Assembly (NCBI GenBank): GCA_037444305.1
Contig: JBBIMP010000013.1
Location: forward strand, 62,001-126,000
DNA: 64,000 nt
DNA from: JBBIMP01 sp037444305
GTDB taxonomy: Bacteria; Acidobacteriota; UBA6911
Direction of reading: 5' to 3'
How positions within the stretch are numbered: the stretch's first letter is position 1; the number at the start of each line of letters is the position of its first letter. The notes beneath the pieces are model-generated. The model searched no databases and had not been told where the DNA came from. It saw only the letters and a program-made list of their open reading frames with translations. Of this stretch, positions 44,319 to 53,674 are shown in pieces. The translations under genes and the position numbers were made by a program.

Positions 44319-47141
44319 TCACTCCTGTTCTTTCACCACGATGTTCACAAGCTTGCCGGGAATCACGATCACCTTCCGCACGGCTGCGGCGGATGCGTAC
44401 TTTCCGACCTTCTCGTCGGCCAGCGCTGCCTCCCGGATCTCCTCCTCGCCGGCCCCGGCCGGAAGCACGAGCCGGCCGCGCAGCCGCCCGTTCACCTGAA
44501 TGGGCATTTCGATCGTGTCCTCGCGCGTGTACTGCTCGTCGAAGGCCGGCCACGGCTCACAGGCGAGCGAATCCGCGTGGCCCAGCGCCTGCCAGAGCTC
44601 CTCGGCCAGGTGCGGCGCGAGCGGCGCCAGCAGCAGGACGAACCTTTCCATGCAGGCCGCCGGACGGCCCTCCTGGCCCGTGAAATAGTTGACGAACTCC
44701 ATCAGCCGGCTGATGGCGGTGTTGAACCGCAGCCCTTCCATGTCGGCAGTGACGGCCTGGATTGTCTTGTGCAGAACGCGGAGCTGCTCGGGCGTCGGCG
44801 CACCCGCGGCCGCTACCTTCGGGCTGAGGCATGCCGTCTCCGCATCCTCGTCCATGATCAGCCGCCATGCCCGGTTGAGAAACCGCCGGATCCCCTCGAC
44901 TCCCTGCATGCTCCACGGCTTGGTGTCTTCGATCGGCCCCATGAACATCTCGTACAAGCGCGTGGTGTCGGCGCCGTACTGCTCCAGCGGAACATCCACG
45001 GGGATCACGTTCCCCCTGGACTTGGACATTTTCTCGGTTTCGCCGCTGAGCTCCTCGCCGGTTTCCTTCAGTACGGCCCGGCCTTCGCCGAAGCGGATCT
45101 GGCTGTACGGCACGATCCGCCCGTCGGGCGTCCGGTAGGTGATGGAGAGAATCATCCCCTGGTTCACCAGGCGCCGGAAAGGCTCCAGCGTGGAGACGTG
45201 GCCCCGGTCGAACAGCACCTTGTGCCAGAAGCGGGCGTAGAGCAGGTGGAGCACTGCGTGCTCGGCGCCGCCCACGTAGAGGTCCACCGGCATCCAGTAT
45301 TTCTCCTTTTGGGGCGACCAGGCCGCGCGGTTGTTTTTCGGGTCGCAGAAGCGGAGGTAGTACCAGCAGGAGCCGGCCCACTGGGGCATGGTGTTGGTCT
45401 CGCGCAGCAGGACGCGCCCATCCCGTTCGACGCGAATCCAGTCCTCGGCTTTCTCCAGGGGCCCGCCCGGGCGCCCGGTAGGTTTGAAGTCTTCCAGTTC
45501 GGGCAGGAGCAGTGGCAGCTCCTCCGGCGACAGCGCCCGTGTCCTGCCGTCGGGTTTGCCGTCCGCTCCCGTCTCGTGCAGGATGGGGATCGGCTCGCCC
45601 CAGTAGCGCTGCCGGCTGAACAGCCAGTCGCGGAGCTTGTACTTGATCGCGGGGCGCCCGAGCCCGCGGGCCGCCAGCCAGCCGTTGATCGCCTTCTTTG
45701 CTTCGGCCGTGACCAGCCCGTCCAGGGACACCTCGGGGTTGGCGGACTGCATCCCCACGCCATCGTCAACGAAGGCTTCCGCCAGCTCCCCGATCCGCGC
45801 CGCATAGTCCTTTGGCCTGGTTTCCATCCGGGCGAGCCAGGGATCGGGCGGCATGACGACGGCGCGCACGACGAGTTCGAACTTTTGCGCGAACTCCAGA
45901 TCTCTCTGGTCGTGTCCGGGAACCGCCATGATTGCGCCCGTCCCGTAGCTCAGCAGGACGTAGTCGGCGACCCAGACCGGGATGCTCTCGCCGTTCACCG
46001 GGTTGACCGCATACCCTCCGGTGAAAACGCCGCTCTTCTCGCCCCGCCCGGCAATCCGGTCCTCTTCGCTCATGGCCGCTACCTGCCTGCGGTAGGCTTC
46101 CACCTCGTTGCGGCTGCTCGGGGCCGTGAGGCGGTCGACCAAGGGGTGCTCCGGGGCGAGCACCATGTAAGTCGCTCCGAAGAGCGTGTCGGGGCGGGTG
46201 GTGTAAATGCGGATCGTCTGCCCGTCGGCCGCCGTCGGGAACGCGGCGGCGGCGCGCAGCTTTTTCCACTCTTCGAACTCCTGCCCGGGCTCGCCCGCGA
46301 AAAAGTCCACCTCCGCCCCTTCGCTGCGGCCCACCCAGTTGCGCTGCATCTCCTTGATCGCGTCGGGCCACTGGAGCGAATCGAGGTCTTCTACGAGACG
46401 GTCCGCGTAGGCGGTGATCCGCAGCATCCACTGGCGCAGAGGGATGCGCTGCACGGGGTGATTGCCGCGCTCCGACCGGCCGTCGATCACCTCCTCGTCG
46501 GCGAGTACGGTGCCCAGCGCCGGGCACCAGTTGACGGGGGACTCCGCCTGGTAGGCCAGGCGGAATGAATCCTGGTAGAGGCGGACGGCGTCCTCCCCCT
46601 GCGCGCGGATTTTCTCCGGCAGGGGCAGCTCCGCGATGGGTCGGCCGCAGCCGCGCCGGCGCTCTCCCGACGGGTCGGTCCACTCGGCTTCGGTATCGAA
46701 CCAGGTGTCGAACAGCAGCAGGAAGATCCACTGCGTCCACCGCATGTACTCGACATCGGTGGTGGCGAATTCGCGGTCCCAGTCGTAGCTGAACCCGAGC
46801 TGCTTGATCTGCCGCCGGATGTTGGCAATGTTGTTCTCGGTCGTCACGCGCGGGTGGGTGCCGGTTTCGATCGCGTACTGCTCGGCCGGGAGACCGAAGG
46901 CGTCATACCCCATCGGGTGCAGCACGTTGTACCCGTTCATCCGCTTGTACCGGCAGTACATGTCGGTGGCGGTGTAGCCCTCCGGATGGCCGACGTGCAG
47001 TCCCTCGCCGGAGGGGTAGGGGAACATGTCCAGGACATAGAGCTTCTGTTTCGATGGATCTTCCTGCGCGCGGAAGGTCCTGTTCTCCTCCCAGTGCCGC
47101 TGCCATTTTCGCTCGATCGAATGTGGGTCGTAAGCTGGCAT
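44319..47141 (-). CDS. leuS: Leucyl-tRNA synthetase
   Basis: This 940-residue class I aminoacyl-tRNA synthetase is longer than most bacterial LeuRS, with inserted segments around the editing domain. The HIGH-type motif is PYPSGEGLHVGHPEG near residues 42-56, the CP1 editing domain contains TTRPDTLFGATYMVLAPEH, KMSKSRGNV lies near residue 708, and the C-terminal anticodon-binding region follows. It charges tRNA-Leu and hydrolyses mischarged products. No T-box or leader structure was seen upstream. Confidence 0.96.
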   Translation of the reverse strand: MPAYDPHSIERKWQRHWEENRTFRAQEDPSKQKLYVLDMFPYPSGEGLHVGHPEGYTATDMYCRYKRMNGYNVLHPMGYDAFGLPAEQYAIETGTHPRVTTENNIANIRRQIKQLGFSYDWDREFATTDVEYMRWTQWIFLLLFDTWFDTEAEWTDPSGERRRGCGRPIAELPLPEKIRAQGEDAVRLYQDSFRLAYQAESPVNWCPALGTVLADEEVIDGRSERGNHPVQRIPLRQWMLRITAYADRLVEDLDSLQWPDAIKEMQRNWVGRSEGAEVDFFAGEPGQEFEEWKKLRAAAAFPTAADGQTIRIYTTRPDTLFGATYMVLAPEHPLVDRLTAPSSRNEVEAYRRQVAAMSEEDRIAGRGEKSGVFTGGYAVNPVNGESIPVWVADYVLLSYGTGAIMAVPGHDQRDLEFAQKFELVVRAVVMPPDPWLARMETRPKDYAARIGELAEAFVDDGVGMQSANPEVSLDGLVTAEAKKAINGWLAARGLGRPAIKYKLRDWLFSRQRYWGEPIPILHETGADGKPDGRTRALSPEELPLLLPELEDFKPTGRPGGPLEKAEDWIRVERDGRVLLRETNTMPQWAGSCWYYLRFCDPKNNRAAWSPQKEKYWMPVDLYVGGAEHAVLHLLYARFWHKVLFDRGHVSTLEPFRRLVNQGMILSITYRTPDGRIVPYSQIRFGEGRAVLKETGEELSGETEKMSKSRGNVIPVDVPLEQYGADTTRLYEMFMGPIEDTKPWSMQGVEGIRRFLNRAWRLIMDEDAETACLSPKVAAAGAPTPEQLRVLHKTIQAVTADMEGLRFNTAISRLMEFVNYFTGQEGRPAACMERFVLLLAPLAPHLAEELWQALGHADSLACEPWPAFDEQYTREDTIEMPIQVNGRLRGRLVLPAGAGEEEIREAALADEKVGKYASAAAVRKVIVIPGKLVNIVVKEQE

Positions 47142-47309
47142 TGCCGTTTTCTTCAGCCTCCGCAGTTTTTGCCCGGGAACGGTCCGTACTTCGACCGCAC
47201 GAGTGTAACCCTGCGGCTACGGGCGTTCAAGGTTGGAGGCGCAGCTGGAACTGCGGGGCGAAAAACGCGGCGCCGGCTTGGCCGGGGCGGAAAGGGGGCG
47301 CACCCGGCT

Positions 47310-48290
47310 TCAGGAGAGCCAGGGCAGGAAGCGGCGCCACCCTTTGGGCTGCGGCTTCTCCGTGAACAACGGCGGCTCCGCGCGGGCCTCGGGTTGCCGC
47401 CGGGGGGGCGGAGAGGGCTGGGCGGCCGGCCGGTCGCGATCGAGCCGCCAGGCCAGGATGTCCTTGATGTATGCAGGCGGATTCGATGGCGTCGAGGCCA
47501 GGCCGATGGCCGCCGCCGTGTCTGTGAACGCTCGCGACGCCTCCCGGCACCCCGCGCAATCCTGCCGGAGGTGATTCTCGAATGCCTCCTCCTCCACCGG
47601 TTCCAGCGCCCCGAGCGCGTGCAGCGCCGCCTTTTCGAGGAATTCGGCCGCGCTCTCAGGGTGGGCTGCCCTTGCGGCCTCGGCGGGAGGGGATGTGCTG
47701 GTGTCGGCAGAGTGGCCGAGGAGCACCGAAAAGGGAGCGTGTATGGCCTGCATCGCGAGGAGCGTACAGGTTCTGACCGTGTTTTCGGGCCAGCCCAGGT
47801 GCGCGGCCGCCTCGTGCGCCAGCTGACCGGAATAATAGAGGAGGCCGATCATCAGCCGCTGGTCCGGGGGGAGAGCGGCGATCTGCGCGGCGGCGCTCTG
47901 CGGGGGCTCTTGCGGCGGGACCGCGGGCCGGCGCGCAGTCTCCGCGGCCGCGGTCATCTGCTGGAGCCGCGCCTGGATCTCTAAGCCCGATTTTCCGGCG
48001 CGCAGGTGGCGCACGGCGCTGCGATGCGCATTGGTGAGGACCTGGGCGAAGGAGGGCCGGCTCCCCCAATGCTCCTGGGACAAGCCCCGCCAGATCCCCG
48101 TGAAGATCTCCAGCAGCGTCCGGTCGGCCGCCTCGCGGTCCACGACGATGTCGAGCACCAGCCCGTACAGCTCAGGCGCGCTCAGGTCGTAAAAGGCAAG
48201 AAACGCCGGCGGATTGCCGGCGGCCGCGGCATCCAGAAACGCCGCGGTGAGCTCCATGGGGTGCTGTCTCTTGACGGAGTTCTTTTCCAC
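47310..48290 (-). CDS. ECF sigma factor-like protein with C-terminal anti-sigma-like zinc-binding domain
   Basis: This 326-residue protein combines a sigma-70 region 2-like helical part (about residues 15-95, FDLSAPELYGLVLDIV and AADRTLLEIFTGIW), a region 4-like helix-turn-helix (about 125-180, LPPDQRLMIGLLYYSG, HLGWPENTVRTCTLLA), and, after a linker, an anti-sigma segment (ALGALEPVEEEAFENHLRQDCAGC at about 224-247) with histidine and two cysteines. Region 2 and region 4 are somewhat degenerate. The last part is proline- and arginine-rich with no membrane helix. Sigma and anti-sigma are usually separate proteins, so one chain with both may be a self-inhibited regulator. Confidence 0.65.
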   Translation of the reverse strand: MEKNSVKRQHPMELTAAFLDAAAAGNPPAFLAFYDLSAPELYGLVLDIVVDREAADRTLLEIFTGIWRGLSQEHWGSRPSFAQVLTNAHRSAVRHLRAGKSGLEIQARLQQMTAAAETARRPAVPPQEPPQSAAAQIAALPPDQRLMIGLLYYSGQLAHEAAAHLGWPENTVRTCTLLAMQAIHAPFSVLLGHSADTSTSPPAEAARAAHPESAAEFLEKAALHALGALEPVEEEAFENHLRQDCAGCREASRAFTDTAAAIGLASTPSNPPAYIKDILAWRLDRDRPAAQPSPPPRRQPEARAEPPLFTEKPQPKGWRRFLPWLS

Positions 48291-48350
48291 GTCGGCCTCC
48301 CCTAGCGCAGGCGCCCATCATGCCACGAAAGCCGCGCGCACCACAACGAA

Positions 48351-48380
48351 TTGCAAAGGGCGTATCCGCGAATGTAGTAT
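48351..48380 (+). promoter_or_regulatory. Possible promoter of the M14 peptidase gene
   Basis: TTGCAA at 48351-48356 and TAGTAT at 48375-48380 with 18-base spacing. The predicted start is about 112 bases before the ATG at 48500. Confidence 0.4.
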
Positions 48381-48499
48381 CGGGGCAAAATCCCGGATTG
48401 CCGGTGCGATCGGGAGTATCGGGCCGTGCCGGGGCGGTGCTGGAAATTCCGCCCGATCGTACTTCGCAAGCTCGAATGGAAACAGGGAGGAATCAGGCC

Positions 48500-51133
48500 A
48501 TGAAGCGGAGAAGTTCATTCCATTGGATCATGGGTGCGGCGGTTCTCGCCGCCGCGTCGCTGGCTTTTGCCCAGGGAATTCCCGGACCGGAGCAGTTTTT
48601 CGGCCACCGCATGGGCGCCGAGAAAAAGCTGGCCCGCTGGGACAAGATCGTCGACTACATGAAGCTCGTCGCGGACGGCTCGGGGCGCGTGAGCTTCGAG
48701 GAGCTGGGCCGCAGCACCCAAGGCAACCCCTTTATCATGCTCGTCGTCTCCTCCCCGGAAAACCTCGGCCGGCTGGATCACTACCGGGCCGTCAACCGCC
48801 GCCTGTTCGACCCGAGGACGATCGGCTCCGACGAGGAGGCGCGCGCGCTGGCGCGGGAGGCGCGGATCTTCGTTCTGATCACCTGCAACATCCACTCGAC
48901 CGAGATCGGCGCCAACCAGATGTGGATGGAGCTGATGCACCGGCTGGCAACAGAGGACTCCGACGAGGTCCGCGGCATCCTGGACAACGTCGTCCTGCTG
49001 GTGGTGCCGAGCCTCAACCCCGACGGCCAGATCATGGTGGTCGACTGGTACAACAGGACGCTGGGCACGCCGCACGAAAACGCGCCGCTGCCGTGGCTCT
49101 ACCATCCCTACGTGGGGCACGACAACAACCGCGACGCCTACATGTTCACGCAGAAGGAGACGCAGCTCATCGGCAGGGTCCTGTACAAGGACTGGCTGCC
49201 GGCCGTCTGGCTGGACCAGCACCAGATGGGGAACAGCGGGCCGCGCATGTTCATCATGCCGGCGATGGACCCGATCAACCCCAACGTCGACCCGGTGATC
49301 TACCGCCACGCCGGCCTGCTGGGATTCGCCCAGGGCGCCGCGCTCGAAAAGGCGGGCAAGGAGGGGATTATCTACGGGAGCATGTACACCTACTGGTGGC
49401 AGGGCGCCATGGCCTGGACCGGCTGGTGGCACAACATGGTGGGGATGCTGACCGAAATGGCATCGGCCCGGGTCGCCACGACCGTCGAGCAGGAAATGGC
49501 GGATCCTTCGCGGCCGCGCCCCGCAGGAGCCGCCGAGGCGCAGCGGGGAGCGGCGGCCGAGGCGGGCCGGCCGCTGCCGCCGCCCACCGACACGCAGTTC
49601 CGCTCGCAGTACCCGCGGCCCTGGCTGGGCGGCAGGTGGTCGCTGCGCGACATCGTGGAGTACGAACACATTGCCACGTTCGGCCTGCTGGAGGCAGCCG
49701 CGGGTTTGAGACGACAGCTCCTGGAAGGGTTGTACGCCGCCGGCAAACGCCAGATCGAGGCGGGCAGAAAAGGGGACCCTTATGCCATCGTGGTTCCCAG
49801 GGAGCAGCCGGACCGCCCGACCGTCGTGAAGCTCCTTCAGACGCTGGCGCTGGGGGGCGTGGAGATTCACCAGGCGCGGAAGCCGTTTACGGCCGACGGC
49901 AGGGAATATGCCGCAGGCGATTACGTCATCCCGATGGCCCAGCCGTTCCGCGCCTATGTCAAGGACCTGCTCGAGGCGCAGGAGTATCCGAAGATCTCGC
50001 CCGCGCCCGGGGTGGCGCCGCGGCCGCCCTACGACGTTGCGGGCTGGTCGCTCGGCATGCAGATGGGCGTCGAAACGGTCTTTGTGAAAAAGGCGTTCGA
50101 GGCGGATCTCGGCAAGCTGAACGAAATTTCACTGCCGCCCGGACAGGTCACGGGCAAGGGGCCGGCGTTCCTGCTGCGGCACGAGGCGAACCACAGCCTG
50201 GTCGCGGTCAACCGGCTGCTGAAAGCCGGATATGAAGTGCGCCGGCTGAGCGCCACGGTGGAGAGCGGGGGCCTTTCCTACCCCGCCGGCACAATCGTCG
50301 CCTCCGGCGGGAAGGACCTCCCGGCGGCCATCGCCGAGATCGCACGCTCGCTGGGGATCGATGCCGTGGCTGCGGATGTCGCCGTAACCGCGAAGGGAAT
50401 CCGCCTGCGCGCACCGCGGACCGCGCTCTACCAGCCGTGGGGCGGCAACATGGACGAGGGCTGGACGCGCTGGCTCCTTGAGCAGCATGAATTTCCGTTC
50501 GTCACGCTCCGCCCCGAAGACCTCAGAAAAGGGGAAGCAGCGGGCCGGTTCGACGCCGTGATCTTCCCGGACATGCCGGTGGAGCAGATTTTGCAGGGAT
50601 TGACGGCCAGGAACGTGCCGGAGGAGTACCGGGGAGGAATCGGGGATTCGGGGGTCAAGGCGCTGCGTTCTTTCGTGGAACGGGGCGGCACGCTGATCAC
50701 GCTGGGAAGGAGCAGCGCGCTGCCGATCGACCGGTTTGCGGCTCCCTATCGGAACGCCCTGGAAGGGGTGTCGCGCGAAGAGTTTTTCTGTCCCGGCTCC
50801 ATCCTGAGGGTGCTGGTGGATACCACGCACCCGATCGCCTACGGCATGAAGGAGGAGGCCGATGCCTGCTTCAGCAATTCGCTGGTGCTGGAGCCGTCCC
50901 CTTCGTTTTCGACCATGCAGGGGGCGATCATCGTGCGCTACCCGGGCAGCGACATCCTCAGGAGCGGGTGGCTGCAGGGGGAGAAGCACCTGCATGGCAA
51001 GGTGGGCGCGGCCGAGGTCAGGCTGGGGAAGGGGCGGATGATCCTGCTCCCCCTGCGGGTGCAGCAGCGGGCGCAGCCGCACGGGACGTTCAAGCTGCTG
51101 TTCAACTCGATCCTGACCTCCGCCATGGATTGA
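48500..51133 (+). CDS. Secreted M14-family zinc metallopeptidase
   Basis: This 877-residue protein has a signal peptide (MKRRSSFHWIMGAAVLAAASLAFAQ) and an N-terminal M14 carboxypeptidase-like domain. Zinc ligands are visible in CNIHSTEIG (HxxE) and later a histidine in LDQHQMG, with PSLNPDGQ and a catalytic acid further on. The C-terminal half (about residues 420-877) is a large beta/alpha region with a glutamine-amidotransferase-like element (VIFPDMPVEQIL...GGTLITLG). It likely trims peptides in the periplasm or outside. GGGAGGAA precedes the ATG. A longer upstream frame exists but the signal peptide sets the start. Confidence 0.87.
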   Translation: MKRRSSFHWIMGAAVLAAASLAFAQGIPGPEQFFGHRMGAEKKLARWDKIVDYMKLVADGSGRVSFEELGRSTQGNPFIMLVVSSPENLGRLDHYRAVNRRLFDPRTIGSDEEARALAREARIFVLITCNIHSTEIGANQMWMELMHRLATEDSDEVRGILDNVVLLVVPSLNPDGQIMVVDWYNRTLGTPHENAPLPWLYHPYVGHDNNRDAYMFTQKETQLIGRVLYKDWLPAVWLDQHQMGNSGPRMFIMPAMDPINPNVDPVIYRHAGLLGFAQGAALEKAGKEGIIYGSMYTYWWQGAMAWTGWWHNMVGMLTEMASARVATTVEQEMADPSRPRPAGAAEAQRGAAAEAGRPLPPPTDTQFRSQYPRPWLGGRWSLRDIVEYEHIATFGLLEAAAGLRRQLLEGLYAAGKRQIEAGRKGDPYAIVVPREQPDRPTVVKLLQTLALGGVEIHQARKPFTADGREYAAGDYVIPMAQPFRAYVKDLLEAQEYPKISPAPGVAPRPPYDVAGWSLGMQMGVETVFVKKAFEADLGKLNEISLPPGQVTGKGPAFLLRHEANHSLVAVNRLLKAGYEVRRLSATVESGGLSYPAGTIVASGGKDLPAAIAEIARSLGIDAVAADVAVTAKGIRLRAPRTALYQPWGGNMDEGWTRWLLEQHEFPFVTLRPEDLRKGEAAGRFDAVIFPDMPVEQILQGLTARNVPEEYRGGIGDSGVKALRSFVERGGTLITLGRSSALPIDRFAAPYRNALEGVSREEFFCPGSILRVLVDTTHPIAYGMKEEADACFSNSLVLEPSPSFSTMQGAIIVRYPGSDILRSGWLQGEKHLHGKVGAAEVRLGKGRMILLPLRVQQRAQPHGTFKLLFNSILTSAMD

Positions 51134-51511
51134 AAAAGCGCGCCGCGGATCTGCGGCGAGCGGCATGACCCGTCGCTGGCGCTCCGGGCGCCGCTGACAT
51201 CCGCCGACATGGCCGGATGGAGGCGTCTCGGACCGTGTGAGTGATTCTATCTCGCCGAATACCCGCAGGCGGGCAACCGGGCCGAGATCGAAGGGATACT
51301 GAAACAGATCCGCCCCTAACGCATTCGCCTTTACTTTTTTCCGTTCCCGTTGTGAAATAGGCCCTGTCAGGACTTACAGGCGAATCATCGGTCGGATCAC
51401 CTCCGCCAAGGATTGCCGAATCCGCGGAGGATCAAGTTCAATGCACCCCCGTCACAGTGCCGGACCTCTCGGAAGCTCCGGCCCACCACGACGGGAAACG
51501 CGGAGGCTGTG
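51134..51511. other. Intergenic region with repeat and gene remnant
   Basis: This 378-base stretch contains a copy of the palindromic repeat (51146-51204) and a 24-codon frame at 51245-51319 (YLAEYPQAGNRAEIEGILKQ-like) that looks like the very end of a tetratricopeptide protein with no start, so a relic is inferred. A small CCTGT/ACAGG hairpin lies near 51363-51380. No intact gene was found. Confidence 0.45.
51146..51204. repeat. Dispersed palindromic repeat, copy B (partial)
   Basis: The right arm CGTCGCTGGCGCTCCGGGCG at 51171-51190 closely matches copies A and C, and a shortened left arm with GCGGCGAGCGGC at 51153-51164 precedes it. Confidence 0.5.
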
Positions 51512-52057
51512 ATGAAGCACTCAAAAGTGTATCAGGTGTCCATCCTCGTGTTCCTGGCCCTTTTCATGCTCGGCTGCGGCGCGAAGCCCGTGGAGCAGAT
51601 CGAGCAGACGGAAAAGGCCCGGCAGGAGGCGAAAGAGGAGTACGCCGATCAGTTCGCCCTCGAAGACTGGAGCGAGGGTGAGAAGGCCTGGGCCGAGGCC
51701 GAAGCGAAGCTCGAGGCCGAAAAGTGGGGGGAATCCACCACGCTGCTGCTCAAAGCCAAGGGCAAATACATCAGGGCCAGGGACATCGCCAAGGGGAAGA
51801 AGGAAGAGGCGCTGAGAGAGATCGAAGGAACCCAGAAAGCCGCCTCCATACGTTTCGAAACCCTGAAGGAAAACGTGGCCAAACTCCGGCTCTCGTCGGC
51901 GCGGCAGAAAACCTTCGATGAACTCTCCAAGGAGATCGAGATGAAGATCGCGGAAGTCTCGGAACACGTCGAAAAGGGCGAGTTCAACGAAGCCAAATTC
52001 CTCGCCGGCAAAACGCTCCGCCAGGTCTGGGAAGCCGAGCAGGAATTCAAGAAATAG
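51512..52057 (+). CDS. Coiled-coil lipoprotein
   Basis: This 181-residue lipoprotein has a signal with lipidated cysteine at about residue 22 (LFMLGCGA). The rest is highly charged, helical and Glu/Lys/Ala-rich (EQTEKARQEAKEEY, EAEAKLEAEKWGE), compatible with a coiled coil or DUF4398-like helical bundle. It would reside in the outer membrane or periplasm. CGGAGG precedes the ATG. Its transcript probably ends at the long inverted repeat just downstream. Function unknown. Confidence 0.75.
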   Translation: MKHSKVYQVSILVFLALFMLGCGAKPVEQIEQTEKARQEAKEEYADQFALEDWSEGEKAWAEAEAKLEAEKWGESTTLLLKAKGKYIRARDIAKGKKEEALREIEGTQKAASIRFETLKENVAKLRLSSARQKTFDELSKEIEMKIAEVSEHVEKGEFNEAKFLAGKTLRQVWEAEQEFKK

Positions 52058-52074
52058 CCGCCCTGCTGACTGCC

Positions 52075-52173
52075 AAAAGCGTTACACGGAGTTCCACGGA
52101 GATGCACGGAGCGAACCATCGATGCTCTCCGCTGGTCTCCGTACTTCTCCGTGGAACTCCGTATAATGCTTTT
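52075..52173. repeat. Long inverted repeat (ACGGAG family) acting as likely terminator
   Basis: Arms at 52075-52101 and 52147-52173 are complementary at 25 of 27 positions (core ACGGAGTTCCACGGAG / CTCCGTGGAACTCCGT). The loop contains another ACGGAG and CTCCG. The right arm ends in seven Ts, so RNA from the lipoprotein gene could fold into a strong hairpin followed by a U-run. Confidence 0.7.
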
Positions 52174-52190
52174 TTTCCATAGCGTCCGGG

Positions 52191-53615
52191 ATGTCCAGTA
52201 AACACAAGGCCACTCCCTATATGCAGTTCCTCGGAGCCTCCGGAACCGTAACGGGCTCCAAGTTCTTCGTCGATGCCGTCCGGACACGCTTCCTCGTCGA
52301 CTGCGGCATGTTCCAGGGGGCCAAGAAACTCAGGCTCAGAAACTGGGAGCCTTTCCCCGTAGAGCCCTCCTCCGTCGACAGCATCTTCATCACCCACGCC
52401 CACATCGATCACATCGGCATGCTTCCCAGATTCGTCAGGGAGGGCTACAACGGTCCCGTCTGGGTGACGCCCGTTACGCTCGAGCTCGCCAGGATCACGC
52501 TGGTGGACGCGGCCTACTTGCAGGAGGAAGATGCGCGCTTCGCCAACAAGAAAGGCTTCAGCAAGCACAAGCCGGCTCTGCCGCTCTACACGGTGGAGGA
52601 CGCGGAAAAAGCCATCGGGCTGCTCCGGCCCCTGGAATACGGCGAGGAGCTGGAACTGGGCGACGGCGTTCGTGTGCGCTTCGGGAATGCCGGGCACATC
52701 CTGGGATCCGCCACGGTCGACGTGCAGATCGGCTCGGGGAAGAACCGGCTCCGGATGATCTTTTCGGGGGACCTCGGCCGCTACGAAACCATCATCCTCG
52801 AAGATCCGGAGCCCGGGGATGAAGCGGACTACATCCTCGTGGAGTCGACCTATGGCAGCCGCAGCCATTCCCCCGCCGACATTCAGGCCGAGGTGGCGGC
52901 AGTCATCAATGAAACGGCCAAGCGGGGCGGAACGGTCGTGGTACCCGCATTCGCCGTCGGCCGGACCCAGGCACTCCTCTACATCCTGCGCGACCTGAAG
53001 GCGCAGGAACGCATACCCGACCTGCCGATCTTTGTCGACAGCCCAATGGCGATCGCCGTGACGGAGCTTTTCTGCCGCCACGTGGAGGACTTCGACGAGG
53101 AGGCGCGGAGGATCTTCCTGGAAACAGGGCAATGCCCTATACTCTGCCCCAACCTGCACTTCATGCGGACGCCCGAGGAGTCCAAGAGGCTGAACAGTGT
53201 GCGCTACCCCTCGGTTATCATCTCCGCCAGCGGGATGGCCACCGGGGGCAGGATTCTGCACCACCTCAAGCAGCGCCTGCCCGACCCGCGGGATACCGTC
53301 CTCTTCATCGGCTTCCAGCCGCAGGGCACCCGCGGCCAGATGCTGAAGGACGGCGCCCGCGAGATCAAGATCCACGGGGAGAAGATTCCCGTGCGGGCCA
53401 GAATCAGAAGCATGGATTCGTTCTCCCGCCACGCCGACTCGGGCGAAATCATCCGCTGGTTGCGGACCTTCGGGAAACCGCCCAGGCGTGCTTTCGTCGT
53501 CCACGGGGAGCCGGAGGCGAGCGAGGTTCTGGCCGCCGAAATCCGGCGGGCACTGGAGTGGAAAACCCATGTGCCCAGCTACCTCGAGAAGGTCGAGTTG
53601 AAAACCGGAGCCTGA
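52191..53615 (+). CDS. Beta-CASP metallo-beta-lactamase-fold RNase
   Basis: This 474-residue protein belongs to the YSH1/CPSF73-like MBL RNase family. The metal site is THAHIDHIG near residue 66, with later ligands in GNAGHILGSA and GDLGR. The beta-CASP domain has ESTYGSRSH, VPAFAVGRTQALL and IVSASGMATGGRILHHL-type motifs. The C-terminal KVHGEPEASEVLA-like histidine completes the site. It probably cuts RNA (endonuclease or 5'-3' exonuclease). The start at 52191 follows a repeat and lacks a clear ribosome site; the second ATG at 52221 is a possible alternative. Confidence 0.9.
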   Translation: MSSKHKATPYMQFLGASGTVTGSKFFVDAVRTRFLVDCGMFQGAKKLRLRNWEPFPVEPSSVDSIFITHAHIDHIGMLPRFVREGYNGPVWVTPVTLELARITLVDAAYLQEEDARFANKKGFSKHKPALPLYTVEDAEKAIGLLRPLEYGEELELGDGVRVRFGNAGHILGSATVDVQIGSGKNRLRMIFSGDLGRYETIILEDPEPGDEADYILVESTYGSRSHSPADIQAEVAAVINETAKRGGTVVVPAFAVGRTQALLYILRDLKAQERIPDLPIFVDSPMAIAVTELFCRHVEDFDEEARRIFLETGQCPILCPNLHFMRTPEESKRLNSVRYPSVIISASGMATGGRILHHLKQRLPDPRDTVLFIGFQPQGTRGQMLKDGAREIKIHGEKIPVRARIRSMDSFSRHADSGEIIRWLRTFGKPPRRAFVVHGEPEASEVLAAEIRRALEWKTHVPSYLEKVELKTGA

Positions 53616-53674
53616 TTGGGGATCATGAGATTCTGTCGACCGGAAGTGTCGATTCACGCGAGCAGGCGGGAGCG

